A stretch of 64,000 bases of DNA, from NCBI GenBank assembly GCA_003054665.1, contig QAYY01000016.1, positions 62,001 to 126,000 of the forward strand, written 5' to 3'. The DNA is from Opitutaceae bacterium EW11 (GTDB lineage: Bacteria > Verrucomicrobiota > Verrucomicrobiia > Opitutales > Opitutaceae). The notes beneath the pieces are model-generated. The model saw nothing but the letters and a program-made list of their open reading frames with translations, made no database searches and was not told where the DNA came from. The position numbers and the translations under genes are program-made. Of the stretch, positions 34,797 to 46,255 are shown in pieces (position 1 is the stretch's first letter; each line of letters begins with the position of its first letter).

Positions 34797-34977
34797 AAGG
34801 AATTCGACGGGAGGGAGCAGATACCGCCCGGAAGGGCAGTACTTGACAGACCCAGTTCAGGGTTAAAAGTGCAAATTTCTTAGGGTTCGCTTCAATCCTC
34901 CTCGCCACCGGCGGCGCCCGGGATAAGAAGACTCGCCCCACGTCCACGCGCTTCCTCCGGCGCTTTGCCGCCGCTCC

Positions 34978-36837
34978 ATGCCCGCCATCAAACCCTCCTG
35001 CGTTCGCGACCTGAAAGTGCGGGTCAACATCGTCGATGTGATCTCCCGGGTCGTGAGCCTGAAGAAAGCGGGGGCTCGGTTCAAGGGGCTCTGCCCTTTC
35101 CACAACGAGAAGACGCCGTCTTTCCACGTCGATGCCAACAAGGGCTTCTACAAGTGCTTCGGCTGCGGCAAAGCCGGAGACGTGATTCGCTTCGTTCAGG
35201 ATACCGAACAGTTGTCCTTCGTGGAGGCGGTCGAAGCGATCGGCCAGCGGTTCAATGTCACGATTGAATATGAGGACGGCGGCGGGCCGACACGCGAAGA
35301 GCGCTCGCTTCGAAAAGAGTTGTTCGATCTGCACGAAATTGCCGCCGACCATTTCCATCAGGCGTTCAACAGCCGCGCACCCACAGGCGAATTCATGAGG
35401 AAATACTGGCTTGAGCGCCGGCGTTTCCCGATGGAGCTCGCCGAGGAGTTCAAGATCGGAGCAGCCGACCCTCTCGACTCGCTTGGTGCCGTTCTTCTCA
35501 AACGACGATTTTCGGAGGACGCTCTCCGGCAGTGCGGTCTGTTTTTTATCCGGGAAGGCGCGATGATCACCCTCAGCGCGTTGAAGCCCCGATTCCGCGG
35601 CCGGTTGATGATCCCGATCCGAGACCATCAGGGTCGGGTGGTGGCTTTCACCGCCCGGCAAACCGATCTGACGCCGGAAGATGATCCGGCCCATGAGGCG
35701 AAATACGTGAATTCGCCCGAGACGCCGGTTTTCACGAAGGGGCATCTCCTGTTCAACCTGGACCGCGCCCGCTCGCACGTGGCGGAAGGCCATCCGTTCC
35801 TCCTTGTCGAGGGCCAGCTGGACGCGATGCGGTGCTGGCAGGTCGGCATCAAGACCGCCGTCGCTCCGCAAGGCACCGCGATCACCGACAGCCAACTCAT
35901 TCTCATCCGCCGCTACCATCCGGAGGTCGAATGCTTCTTCGACAGCGACAGCGCCGGCCAAAAAGCCTCGTTGCGTTTCCTTCCGCTCGCTCTTCGCGCA
36001 GGATTGGAGGTTCGCTTCCTCACCCTTCCCGGCGGTGAGAAAATCGATCCCGATCTCCTCTTCCTGGAGAAAGGTTCGGAAGCCTACCACCAGCTCCGCC
36101 ACTCGGCCTTGAGCGGCATTCGGTTTGCCTGCCGCAGTCTTCTTCCCAGCCCGGAAGCCGCATCGGGCGAACAAAAGGCCCGCACCGGACAAGCGCTCTT
36201 CGAGATCATCGCCGCGGCCGAATCCGAGATCGTTCGCGCTGAGTTTCTGGCCGATGCCGCCCGCTATCTACGCCTGCCGGCAGCCACGCTGGAACGAGAT
36301 TTCGAACAATTCCGGCGCCGGTCGGTTAAGAACGTATCCGCTGTGACGTCTTCAGCGGAATCCGCCGAACGGAGCACTCCGCCTTCCCGACCGGCCCACA
36401 CGCCCGAACGCGATCTCTTGCTCCTCTGCCTCCATTACGAATACCTGGGAAAGCCACTCAGCCTCGCGCTGCCGCACGACTGGATCGACACTTCGCACAC
36501 GGCCGGTGTGCTGCTCAACCGCTTTCTTGCCGAATTTGAGCAAGATGCCTGGCCAGGTAAGGATCACGTGGACGGGCTGCTTGAAAACCCGGACGAAAAG
36601 GCACTGGTCGCATCAGTTCTGTTCGACGCCCCTAACCTTGAGGATCCCGTAAAGGTAGCGAACGAGGGACTTCGGCAACTTCGGACCCGTGCCCTGGAAC
36701 CGCGCCTGCGCCAAATAGAACTTGATTTAGCCTCCCATGGCGCGGACAGTAACGTCGACGCAATTTCTCTGATCAAAGAACGCACCAGAATCCAACAACA
36801 GCTACGAAATCCCGTGGGATTGTCCGTAGCTGTGTGA
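34978..36837 (+). CDS. dnaG: DNA primase
   Basis: Makes RNA primers at the replication fork. The CHC2 zinc ribbon has C39, H42, C60 and C63 (CPFHNEKTPSF, KCFGCGKAGD). The RNA polymerase domain contains GRLMIPIRDHQGRVVAF, and the Toprim fold follows with LVEGQLDA and FDSDSAG (the acidic DxD). The C-terminal helicase-binding domain is diverged. 619 residues. rpoD starts 18 bp downstream, the classic dnaG-rpoD macromolecular-synthesis pairing; rpsU is not in front. Confidence 0.97.
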   Translation: MPAIKPSCVRDLKVRVNIVDVISRVVSLKKAGARFKGLCPFHNEKTPSFHVDANKGFYKCFGCGKAGDVIRFVQDTEQLSFVEAVEAIGQRFNVTIEYEDGGGPTREERSLRKELFDLHEIAADHFHQAFNSRAPTGEFMRKYWLERRRFPMELAEEFKIGAADPLDSLGAVLLKRRFSEDALRQCGLFFIREGAMITLSALKPRFRGRLMIPIRDHQGRVVAFTARQTDLTPEDDPAHEAKYVNSPETPVFTKGHLLFNLDRARSHVAEGHPFLLVEGQLDAMRCWQVGIKTAVAPQGTAITDSQLILIRRYHPEVECFFDSDSAGQKASLRFLPLALRAGLEVRFLTLPGGEKIDPDLLFLEKGSEAYHQLRHSALSGIRFACRSLLPSPEAASGEQKARTGQALFEIIAAAESEIVRAEFLADAARYLRLPAATLERDFEQFRRRSVKNVSAVTSSAESAERSTPPSRPAHTPERDLLLLCLHYEYLGKPLSLALPHDWIDTSHTAGVLLNRFLAEFEQDAWPGKDHVDGLLENPDEKALVASVLFDAPNLEDPVKVANEGLRQLRTRALEPRLRQIELDLASHGADSNVDAISLIKERTRIQQQLRNPVGLSVAV

Positions 36838-36855
36838 TTTTTTTTGCCACTTTTT

Positions 36856-38646
36856 ATGCCGCGCAAAGCCAAACCCGCCGAAACCGACGCCCAAGCCGAA
36901 GCAGTGGAAGCTGCCATCGACCAGACGCAACCCGCGTCTGGAGAGGGTCACCCGGAGATCCCGGCCGGCGGGATCAATGAAAAGATTCGTTACCTGATCC
37001 GGCTCTCCAAAGAGCAGGGGTACCTCACGTTTGACGACATCAACGAGGCGCTCCCCGAGTCGGTCGAAAATCAGGAGGAGATCGATAACGTCCTCTCCAT
37101 CCTGCAGAACCTTGAGATTGAGATTCTCGAGCCCGAGCAGGTCGAGGATTACAAGCAGCGGCAGGAAGAAGCTGAGGAAGAAGAGTCCCGGTCGTCCCAG
37201 CACGACATCCTGGACGACCCCGTGCGCATGTACCTCAAGCAGATGGGCCAAGTGCCCCTGCTGACACGCGAACAGGAAGTCGAGATTTCCAAACGCATCG
37301 AGACGGCCGAACTGAAGGCCCAGGAAGCCTTGTTCGAAGCTGCGATCGTCGGCCGCTACATCGCCACGTTGGGCCAGAAGCTGCTCAACCGCGAGGAGCG
37401 CTTCGACCGCATCGTCATCGACAAGAAAATCGACAGCCGCGAAAACTACTTCAAGAACCTCCCCAAGCTCGTCGAGCAAACCCAGGCGGGCGAACAGGGC
37501 GTCGCAGAAGCTTGGGACGAGTATCTGAAAACCAAGGACGAGGCGACCAAGAAGAAGGTCCACGCCAAGTTCAAGAAGCGCGAGAGCGCGCTGAAGGCCA
37601 ATTTCAGCAAGTTCTTCTTCAAGCTGAAGGTCTACGAGGAGTACCTCGAGCAGGTGCGGCCGCAACTCAGCGAGATCGAGCAGTTCGAAGAGCAGCTCGA
37701 ACGCGCCAAACACCCGAAGACGAAGCGCGATGCTGCTATCGACACAAAGGCGATTCAGCAGCGCTTGAAGCAGATCGAGGCGGAACAGCGCGTGGCTCCG
37801 CATCAGCTGCTCGAAATCGTCCGCCAGGCCAACGTTCACATCCGGGAGGCCCACAAGGCCAAGACCGAGATGGTGGAGGCCAATCTTCGCCTCGTGATCT
37901 CCATCGCGAAGAAATACACGAACCGCGGCCTCTCCTTCCTCGACCTGATTCAGGAGGGCAACATGGGCCTGATGAAGGCGGTCGAGAAATTCGAATACCG
38001 CCGCGGCTACAAGTTCTCGACGTACGCCACTTGGTGGATCCGCCAGGCCATCACCCGTTCGATCGCCGATCAGGCGCGCACCATCCGCATTCCGGTGCAC
38101 ATGATCGAGACGCTCAACAAGGTCATGCAGGTCCAGAAGCAGCTGCTGCAGGAGTACGGCCACGAGCCGACGCCCGAGGAGGTTGCCGACGAGATGAATC
38201 TGCCCGTCGAGCGCGTGCAGCAGATCATGAAGATGGCTCAGCAGCCGATCTCGCTCCAATCGCCCGTCGGCGATGGCGACGACACCAGCTTCGGCGACTT
38301 CATCGAGGACAAATCGGCCGAGAACCCGTACGACATGACCGCCTTTTCGCTCCTGCGCGAAAAGATCATCGACGTTCTCGATTCACTCACCGAACGCGAA
38401 CGCCGCGTGCTCTCCCTCCGTTTCGGCTTGATCGACGGTTATAGCCGCACGCTCGAGGAAGTCGGCAAACAGTTCAAAGTCACCCGCGAGCGCATCCGCC
38501 AGATCGAGGCGAAGGCCCTTCGGAAAATGCGTCACCCGACGCGCATCCGCCAGCTCCACGGCTTCTTCGACGCCGAGCAACTCGACAACGCCCAGAATCT
38601 CCTGAAGCAGGTCGCGATGAAGCGGCCGGAGGACCTGAAACCGTGA
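36856..38646 (+). CDS. rpoD: RNA polymerase primary sigma factor
   Basis: Housekeeping sigma-70, 596 residues. Region 1.1 covers about 30-95, region 1.2 begins at [11 protein letters not shown], a charged non-conserved insert follows, then region 2 ([34 protein letters not shown] for -10 recognition), region 3, and region 4 with the helix-turn-helix ([28 protein letters not shown]). ATG 36856 was preferred over TTG 36844. The insert between 1.2 and 2.1 is intermediate in size, smaller than in Escherichia coli. Confidence 0.97.
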   Translation: MPRKAKPAETDAQAEAVEAAIDQTQPASGEGHPEIPAGGINEKIRYLIRLSKEQGYLTFDDINEALPESVENQEEIDNVLSILQNLEIEILEPEQVEDYKQRQEEAEEEESRSSQHDILDDPVRMYLKQMGQVPLLTREQEVEISKRIETAELKAQEALFEAAIVGRYIATLGQKLLNREERFDRIVIDKKIDSRENYFKNLPKLVEQTQAGEQGVAEAWDEYLKTKDEATKKKVHAKFKKRESALKANFSKFFFKLKVYEEYLEQVRPQLSEIEQFEEQLERAKHPKTKRDAAIDTKAIQQRLKQIEAEQRVAPHQLLEIVRQANVHIREAHKAKTEMVEANLRLVISIAKKYTNRGLSFLDLIQEGNMGLMKAVEKFEYRRGYKFSTYATWWIRQAITRSIADQARTIRIPVHMIETLNKVMQVQKQLLQEYGHEPTPEEVADEMNLPVERVQQIMKMAQQPISLQSPVGDGDDTSFGDFIEDKSAENPYDMTAFSLLREKIIDVLDSLTERERRVLSLRFGLIDGYSRTLEEVGKQFKVTRERIRQIEAKALRKMRHPTRIRQLHGFFDAEQLDNAQNLLKQVAMKRPEDLKP

Positions 38647-38716
38647 GTTTTTGCCGGGGCAGCAGTGCCGCCGCTTTGCCCCTTTACTCTCTGAATAACC
38701 GCCATAACGTACGCTC

Positions 38717-38944
38717 ATGAACAGTCTCTTTGCCCTCCCACTCGCTGGAATACTCGGGCTTGGTGGTCCTGAACTTCTGCTCGTTTTTCTGGTGATCCTT
38801 CTGCTCTTCGGAGGTGCGAAGCTGCCCGCTCTGGCGCGTGGCCTCGGACAGTCGATCCGCGAGTTCAAGAAGGCCTCCAACGAAGACGACGAGCCCAAGG
38901 CCGAAGCGAAGAAAGCCGAATCCGCCAAGTCGGAATCGAAGTAA
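38717..38944 (+). CDS. tatA: Sec-independent translocase protein TatA
   Basis: A 75-residue TatA/E protein: one N-terminal membrane helix (LGGPELLLVFLVILLLFGGAK), the hinge GGAKLPALARGLGQSIREFKK with its amphipathic helix, and a charged Lys/Glu tail. It forms the export pore for folded proteins. tatC is not in the window. It follows rpoD by 70 bp and is closed by a strong terminator. Confidence 0.95.
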   Translation: MNSLFALPLAGILGLGGPELLLVFLVILLLFGGAKLPALARGLGQSIREFKKASNEDDEPKAEAKKAESAKSESK

Positions 38945-38960
38945 CTCGCCTGCTTTTTCC

Positions 38961-38996
38961 GAGCGCGCTCTCTCCTGGGAGCGCGCTCTTTTTTTT
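38961..38996 (+). terminator. Rho-independent terminator after tatA
   Basis: Perfect 10-bp stem GAGCGCGCTC, 8-base loop, and eight T. Starts 17 bp past the tatA stop. Confidence 0.95.
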
Positions 38997-39100
38997 GCCC
39001 ACCCCGGGACGTTTCTCACAGCATGCGCGCTGCCGCCGGGTAGGTGGCCCGGCGAAGGCCAGTGGAATCACGCCCTCGCGTGTGTGGGATAACCGAGGCG

Positions 39101-41395
39101 CTATTTCGCTTCTCCAGGTTGCTCCACCAGCCAATCGCGGAAGCCTCGGATTTGGTCGGGCGAACCGATCACCAGCAGTTCGTCACCGGCGAGAACAAGC
39201 TCGTGCCCGGCGGGGTTGAGGATGCGCGCGCCGCCCCGATGAATGCCCGCGATCTGCACCCGGTGGCTCCGGGCTGGGGAAAGCGTTTTCAGGTCCTTGC
39301 CCACCGCCGGACTCTGCGGCGGCACCGTCATCGACTCCATGCGAACGTCCTCGAATTCCCCGCCCGCGGGCGGCGTCGCCGAAACCGCGGAAAGAAACCG
39401 TTTTCCCGCTTCGATCTGCTCGGTAGTCCCCAGGAGCAGGACGTGGTCCCTTGGATACAACACCTCCTCGGGAGACGGCAGCGAAATCAAGTATCCCTGC
39501 CTGCCGATGCCGACGGCGGCGCATCCAAACCGCGCTCGCAAGTCGAGCTCGGCAATGCGTTTCCCCTGGCAGTTCGCCAAATCGGGGAGCACGCACTCCG
39601 TCACGTGCAGTTCCCAATCCCCGTGCGAGCCCAACCACGGGGCCGTGGTGTCGATGCCGCCAGGCGCGGGACCCTTGAACACATCCTGCAGCCCGATCTC
39701 GAGTTCGCTGTGCCATAGCACCAGCTTACGCTTGAACAAAAACAGCAGCAGGATCGCGACGACAGCGCTCGCGAAAAGCAGCCACCGGGCGTGGCCGGGC
39801 ATTGGCGTCACCGTCGCAAGCCACACGTAAAGCGCAGCTCCGGCGACCAGCTTGAACACGCTTTCGACGATGCGCGCCAATTGCGGCGCACGCGCGTTGC
39901 CGGTGGTGATCACCTGGGCGAACAGCAGACAAAGGGCGGAAATGTTGCGCCAGATCGCCACGATCGGAGCCAGGACAATCAGGGCCAGGGCAGACCAGAA
40001 AATCACGGTCAACCCGCCCGGGAAAAGCCAGTCCGGTCCGAGCAGCCCCTCGGCGAAATCGCGTAACGGCTCCGAGAATACAAGCAGTCCGGTGACGAAA
40101 AGCATCTCCACGCCGATTTGGGCGAATCGTTTCCGGCTGAGCTGCCAGACGAGGTTGCGTTTCTGCCGGGCGTTCAGGGATTCCAGCCAGCCGAAGTAGT
40201 GGGCATGCCAGGCCTGAAATATGCCGGGGCGGCGGGCGAAGACCGCGCTGCTGATCCGGTCCGAGTTTCGCGCCAGGGCGGGCGCAACCAGCGTCGTGAG
40301 AAGCGAGATTCCCACGGCGGTCGCATAGTAGCTGCGAGGCAGGCCGGCCATGATTCCGAGCTGGGCGATGATGAATGAAAACTCACCCACCGGAGTGATC
40401 GCCATGCCCACCCGGAACGAGTCGCGAACCGGAGTGCCGATGAGCGACAACCCCACGGTCGCCGCAAACGTCCGAGCGCATATCGTGAAGACAGCCAGGC
40501 CGGCAATCAGCCAGGCCGAGTCGCGCAGCAACCCCACGTCCAACTGCATCCCGATCGCCACGAAAAAAACCGCGGTAAAGACGTCGCGCATTCCCTCGAA
40601 CGTTCGTTCCACCTGGGTCCGGTGCGGAGTCTCCGCCACGATGGTGCCCAACAGGAAAGCTCCCAGCGCCAGCGAATACCCGGCTCGCTGGGCGATCAAA
40701 GGCAGCCCAAAAAGCAGGGCCGCGATCCCGATCGTCTGGAGTTCTTCCGCCGCATGCACGCTCAGCCGCCGCAGCAGAGCCGGCACAAGCAGGAGCCCGG
40801 CCACACCCGCCAAAACCACGAACGCGCCAAACATCCCGAGCGTCTCTCCGATCGCCGGTTTGGCCGCGCCGAACTGAACGACGGAATTGAGTAGCGTCAG
40901 CATCACTACGGCGACGACGTCCTCCAGGACCGTGACTCCCATCGCCAGCTGCCCTACCCGCTCATGCGTCCGTCCCGTCTCCTGCAGCACCTTGCTGATG
41001 ATGGCGGATGACGAAACCATCAGCATCGCCGCCAAGAACAGGCAGGCGCGGCTCGACCAGCCCATCGCGACGCCAAGCAGTCGCGTCAGGTAATAGATGA
41101 TCGCAGCCGAGCAGCAGACGCCGATCAGGAGCGAGAAACCGAGCCGGCGGAGCTTGCGAAGGCTGAGCCGCAAGCCGATCGAGAACATGAGGAAGACCAA
41201 GCCGATCTGCGCAAGCGTCTCGATCCTAGCAGTATCCGTTACCAGGGTAAACGGCGGAGTGTACGGCCCGACGAGGATTCCCGCCACCAAGTATCCAGCG
41301 ACTACGGACAGCCCGATGCGGCTGCAAATCCACCCGACGACGCCGGCGACAAGCAGGATGACGGCGAGGTCTTGGATGAAGTCGATTCCGTGCAT
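39101..41395 (-). CDS. CPA2-family cation/proton antiporter with two RCK_C domains
   Basis: A 764-residue KefB/MdfA-like monovalent cation:proton antiporter. Roughly twelve helices (1-385) include GLVFLMFSIGLRL, the acidic VLEDVVAVVML (ion site) and ITPVGEFSFIIAQLG. A second membrane block (about 440-590) follows. The C terminus has two TrkA_C/RCK_C modules (about 600-680 and 690-760: VLPDLANCQGKRIAELDL, PQSPAVGKDLKTL) without the NAD-binding TrkA_N part. RCK_C domains in such exporters are known cyclic di-AMP receptors, and a diadenylate cyclase lies 6 kb away, so c-di-AMP control is a reasonable guess. Confidence 0.88.
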   Translation of the reverse strand: MHGIDFIQDLAVILLVAGVVGWICSRIGLSVVAGYLVAGILVGPYTPPFTLVTDTARIETLAQIGLVFLMFSIGLRLSLRKLRRLGFSLLIGVCCSAAIIYYLTRLLGVAMGWSSRACLFLAAMLMVSSSAIISKVLQETGRTHERVGQLAMGVTVLEDVVAVVMLTLLNSVVQFGAAKPAIGETLGMFGAFVVLAGVAGLLLVPALLRRLSVHAAEELQTIGIAALLFGLPLIAQRAGYSLALGAFLLGTIVAETPHRTQVERTFEGMRDVFTAVFFVAIGMQLDVGLLRDSAWLIAGLAVFTICARTFAATVGLSLIGTPVRDSFRVGMAITPVGEFSFIIAQLGIMAGLPRSYYATAVGISLLTTLVAPALARNSDRISSAVFARRPGIFQAWHAHYFGWLESLNARQKRNLVWQLSRKRFAQIGVEMLFVTGLLVFSEPLRDFAEGLLGPDWLFPGGLTVIFWSALALIVLAPIVAIWRNISALCLLFAQVITTGNARAPQLARIVESVFKLVAGAALYVWLATVTPMPGHARWLLFASAVVAILLLFLFKRKLVLWHSELEIGLQDVFKGPAPGGIDTTAPWLGSHGDWELHVTECVLPDLANCQGKRIAELDLRARFGCAAVGIGRQGYLISLPSPEEVLYPRDHVLLLGTTEQIEAGKRFLSAVSATPPAGGEFEDVRMESMTVPPQSPAVGKDLKTLSPARSHRVQIAGIHRGGARILNPAGHELVLAGDELLVIGSPDQIRGFRDWLVEQPGEAK

Positions 41396-41425
41396 GGCGG
41401 CCGCCTGCTGAGCAGGCCGGATTGA

Positions 41426-42637
<1,212 letters not shown>

Positions 42638-42841
42638 CGCTGCGTCGGCGGCACGGCGCACCGTCGATGGGCAGTAGTTGTTAGTTGGCGACGCAAAACC
42701 CGTGCGGCGGGCCCAAATCCTCGCGTTTCGGGGCGCCAGGTCCTCGGCCGGACAGTCCGAACGATCCGTCGCCCCTAGGAATCCTTTGACCTGACTGGCC
42801 GCGCGCCGTACCACGAGAGCCGGCCCTACCGTACCACCCTC

Positions 42842-43672
42842 GTGTTTCCCAAACGAATCGACCAAGCCCGGCCTTTTCTCGTCCTCGGCATCGCGTTTGT
42901 CGTGTGGCTGTTTGTGCCGACGCTGGTGAAGCGGTTCACGCGGGCCACTTTCTTCGAATTCCAGGCGCCGGTCGAAGCATCCGCCTCGGTGCTGCGCGAC
43001 ATCCAGGACTACTGGGCTTTGCGCACCCGTTCCAACAACGAGCTGATCGAAGCGGGCAAGGAACTCGCGAATCTCAACGCGCAATACGAGACGCGGCTCC
43101 GTGAGTACGCTTCGCTGCAATCGCGGGTCAACCGGCTCGAGGAACTCCTGCGCCTCCCCTCCTACCCGGAGTACCGCACCGAAGTCGCCCGCGTCGTCCG
43201 CCGCGATTTCAACGCTTGGTGGCAGCGCCTCGTCATCCGCAAGGGCGCCAACTACGAAATCAGTGTCGGAGATCCGGTGATCTTCGTCGGCGGCGTCGTC
43301 GGCCGTGTGATGGAGGTCGGCGCCTACACCTCGGTCGTCGAACTGGTCAGCAGCCCCGGCGTCCGCATCGCCGCAACGCTCGAAGGGGACACGCGCCCCA
43401 TCAGCTTCCAAGGCGGGGTGAATCCGGCGTTTGGCCCCGCCACGGGCGTGGTGGAATTCGTCCCGCTCGACGTGTTCGCCAATCCCGCCGCGCCGAAGCG
43501 CCTTGTGACTTCCGGGCTCGGAGGCGTCTTCCCGCCCGGCCTCAACCTCGGCCAGATCGTGAAGCTGGAGAAGGGGGGCGACGGTCTTTTCCAGACAGGT
43601 GAGGTCGCCCTCGATCCGCGGCTGCTGTCGGTCAGCGAGGTCGCCGTGCTCGTGCCGTTGCGGGCGAAGTAA
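42842..43672 (+). CDS. mreC: Rod shape-determining protein MreC
   Basis: Periplasmic scaffold of the elongasome: one membrane helix (about 10-28), a coiled coil (about 55-105, NELIEAGKELANLNAQYETR), then the beta-domain with VIRKGANYEISVGDPV and VGGVVGRVMEVG. GTG at 42842 starts it; 276 residues. It lies 20 bp before the mreD-like gene. Confidence 0.92.
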   Translation: MFPKRIDQARPFLVLGIAFVVWLFVPTLVKRFTRATFFEFQAPVEASASVLRDIQDYWALRTRSNNELIEAGKELANLNAQYETRLREYASLQSRVNRLEELLRLPSYPEYRTEVARVVRRDFNAWWQRLVIRKGANYEISVGDPVIFVGGVVGRVMEVGAYTSVVELVSSPGVRIAATLEGDTRPISFQGGVNPAFGPATGVVEFVPLDVFANPAAPKRLVTSGLGGVFPPGLNLGQIVKLEKGGDGLFQTGEVALDPRLLSVSEVAVLVPLRAK

Positions 43673-43692
43673 TCGGAAACCGGCTACACGCA

Positions 43693-44223
43693 ATGGCACC
43701 GTTCCGCATTCCATTCATCGTCGCGCTGCTCAATGCCCTGCTCTGGCTGGTGCAGACGCAGCTCAACCACGCGATCGCGAGCTGGAATCTCAGCGTGTTT
43801 CTCGGCGGGCTTGCTGTGGCTTTCGCTTCGCTTCGCCTGACCCCGCGGGAAGGCGCGAAAGTCCTGGTTCTCACCGGACTCTGGTTCGACGCCGCGGCAC
43901 CGGTTCCATTCGGGCTGCACGCCTTTTTCTTTCTCCTCGCGCACGTCGTCATCCACTCGGTCCGCGCGCGCCTCGCCCGGGAGGAAACGCTCGTCGGCTT
44001 GATCGTCGCCGCGATCGTCAACCTCGGGCTCCTGCTCGCGCTCACCGCCGCGCTGATCCACCGCAATCCCGCTCCTCTGCGCCTCTGGCCGCGGCTCATC
44101 GCCGATTCCCTCGCTTCGTTCAGCGTGCTCATCCTCATCGGCCCCTGGTTCTTCGCGTTCAGCGAACGCGTCCTCGAAATGTGCGGGGTGAGCTTGCACC
44201 GCGAGCAGCGCGGCATCGTCTAG
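43693..44223 (+). CDS. mreD: MreD-like rod shape membrane protein
   Basis: A 176-residue protein with five hydrophobic segments, between mreC and mrdA, where mreD belongs. Sequence identity to MreD is weak by eye, as is usual in this family; LTGLWFDAAAPVPFGLHAFFF corresponds to the conserved D-x-x-x-x-x-x-x-G turn. The assignment rests on position and topology. Confidence 0.8.
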   Translation: MAPFRIPFIVALLNALLWLVQTQLNHAIASWNLSVFLGGLAVAFASLRLTPREGAKVLVLTGLWFDAAAPVPFGLHAFFFLLAHVVIHSVRARLAREETLVGLIVAAIVNLGLLLALTAALIHRNPAPLRLWPRLIADSLASFSVLILIGPWFFAFSERVLEMCGVSLHREQRGIV

Positions 44224-44227
44224 CCAG

Positions 44228-46255
44228 GTGCCATTCCCCGTGAGCGAAAAGACAGCCGAACGTCCCGGCAGCCTGGTCGAAACACACAAGGGTTACGACC
44301 CCAGGCTGCTCGCGTTCTATCCGATCGTCGCCGTGCTGCTGCTGACGCTCGTCGGAGGGATGATCTACCAGCAGTTCATCAAGTCCGACGTCTACCACGA
44401 GCGGGAGAAGGTGCAGAATCAGCGCCGCATTCTCGTTCCCGGGCCCCGGGGCAACATCTATGACCGCGACGGGAAACTCCTCGTCGGAAACCGTGCCCGG
44501 TTCGCCGTCACGCTCTACCTCGACGAATTGAGGAAGGACTTCCGCCGCGAGTATCTCCGCGTTCGGAAAAACTACCGCGATCTGGGCGACAAGGACATGC
44601 CCAACGCCACCCAGATGGAGTTGATCGCGCGGTACTCCGTCGTGCAGCGCTACCTGGACCAAGTGAACCACGCGCTGGGGCGAACCGAGAAGGTCGACGC
44701 CAAGGCGTTGAACCGCCACTTCAACCAGAATCTGCTTCTTCCCTACATCCTGCTGGATGACCTCACGCCTGAGGAATACGCGAAGCTCGTCGAACAGCTC
44801 CCCGTCCAGTCGCCGCTGCAGGTCTACGCGACCAGCACGCGTTTTTATCCGTTCAAGTCGGCCGCGGCGCACACCCTGGGCTACGTGACGGGCAACGAGG
44901 ACTTCACCGTCGCGGAGGATTTTCCCGGCGCAGAACTCACCACGTTCAAGATGAAGGGCACCGAGGGCGCCTCCGGGATCGAGCGCAGCTTCGAATCCAC
45001 GCTCCAGGGCGAAGCGGGCGGCTCGATTTACCTGGTCGATCCGCACGGTTTCCGAATCGAACCCCCGCTTTCGAAACGGCTCCCCATCCAGGGCAAGGAC
45101 GTGGTCACGAGCCTGGACATCGACCTCCAGCAAGTCGCCGAGGCGGCGATGACGGACACGGAGATGAACTCGGCCACGGTGATGATGGACGTGAACACCG
45201 GTGAGGTGCTCATCCTGGCGAGCAAGCCCGATTACGATCTGAACGACACCACGCCGCGCCTGAGGCCGGAAACCGCCAGATGGATCGAAGAACATGGCGC
45301 GTGGCTTAACCGCGCTACGCAGGGCATCTATCCGCCGGGATCGTCGTTCAAGATTCTCGTATCCGTCGCGGGGATGCATCACGGACTGCTCAACGGCGAC
45401 AGTACGGTCGATTGCCCGGGCGGCTACGTGGTCGGCAACCGTCGTTTCCCCTGCCACGACTGGCACGCACATGGATTGATCGACCTGCCCGTCGCGATCG
45501 AAAAGAGCTGCAACGTGTTTTTCTACGCGCACGGCCTGGAGATCGGTCCCGATTTCATCGCCGAAGAAGCGCGGCGTTTTGGATTCGGAAAGCGCACCGG
45601 ACTCGAGATCCACGAAACCGGCGCGACGCTCGTCCCGGATCCGGCGTGGAAAAAACGCGCGCGGCAGGAGGAATGGCACCCTGGCGACACCGCCAACTAC
45701 GCCATCGGTCAGGGCTTTCTGCTCGTCACGCCAATGCAGATGGCGTCGTTCATGGCTTCTTTCGCCCGCCGCGAGACGCTAACCCACCCGTCGGTTCTGC
45801 ACGATCCCAACCGCCCGCGCCAGAAGGGCGATCCGATCGGGATTTCGGTGCAGGACTACGCCGCGATCGTCGAGGGCATGGAGCAGTGCATCCACACCGG
45901 GACGGCGCGCACGTTCAGTCAGAAGCCTCTCAACGGAGTCCCCGGCCTGCGCGTCGCGGCCAAGACCGGCACGGCTCAGAAGAAGACGGAGAAAGGCACG
46001 ATCAACTTCGCGTGGCTCATTTGTTTCGCCCCGGTCGAAAACCCGAAAGTGGCGATGGCGATCATGATCGAGGGCGACACTCCCGGCGAAGAAACCGGAG
46101 GCGGCCGCTATTGCGTTCCGATCGCGCACGCGGTCCTGAAGAAATGGTGGGAGAAACAAAACGCCTCCACGGCGCCCGCCCAGGCAAGCCCTCCGCCGGC
46201 CAAGATCACGCTCGGTTCTCCGACGAGCGGCGCGCCGCTCGCCTCCAATCCTTGA
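44228..46255 (+). CDS. mrdA: Penicillin-binding protein 2 (elongation transpeptidase)
   Basis: Class B PBP for cell elongation. One membrane helix (about 30-50), dimerisation region with RGNIYDRDGKLL, then the transpeptidase: SxxK in PPGSSFKI, SxN in EKSCNVFF and KTG in AAKTGTAQ. 675 residues with a Pro/Ala-rich tail. GTG 44228, or GTG 44240 four codons on, lies 4 bp after mreD. rodA does not follow. The last 50 bases overlap the 3' end of the convergent transglutaminase gene. Confidence 0.96.
   Translation: MPFPVSEKTAERPGSLVETHKGYDPRLLAFYPIVAVLLLTLVGGMIYQQFIKSDVYHEREKVQNQRRILVPGPRGNIYDRDGKLLVGNRARFAVTLYLDELRKDFRREYLRVRKNYRDLGDKDMPNATQMELIARYSVVQRYLDQVNHALGRTEKVDAKALNRHFNQNLLLPYILLDDLTPEEYAKLVEQLPVQSPLQVYATSTRFYPFKSAAAHTLGYVTGNEDFTVAEDFPGAELTTFKMKGTEGASGIERSFESTLQGEAGGSIYLVDPHGFRIEPPLSKRLPIQGKDVVTSLDIDLQQVAEAAMTDTEMNSATVMMDVNTGEVLILASKPDYDLNDTTPRLRPETARWIEEHGAWLNRATQGIYPPGSSFKILVSVAGMHHGLLNGDSTVDCPGGYVVGNRRFPCHDWHAHGLIDLPVAIEKSCNVFFYAHGLEIGPDFIAEEARRFGFGKRTGLEIHETGATLVPDPAWKKRARQEEWHPGDTANYAIGQGFLLVTPMQMASFMASFARRETLTHPSVLHDPNRPRQKGDPIGISVQDYAAIVEGMEQCIHTGTARTFSQKPLNGVPGLRVAAKTGTAQKKTEKGTINFAWLICFAPVENPKVAMAIMIEGDTPGEETGGGRYCVPIAHAVLKKWWEKQNASTAPAQASPPPAKITLGSPTSGAPLASNP

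Noticed and set aside
42638-42841. Possible small gene in the mreB-mreC gap
   Set aside because: No start with a ribosome site and no frame with coding-like third positions; treated as an untranslated spacer.
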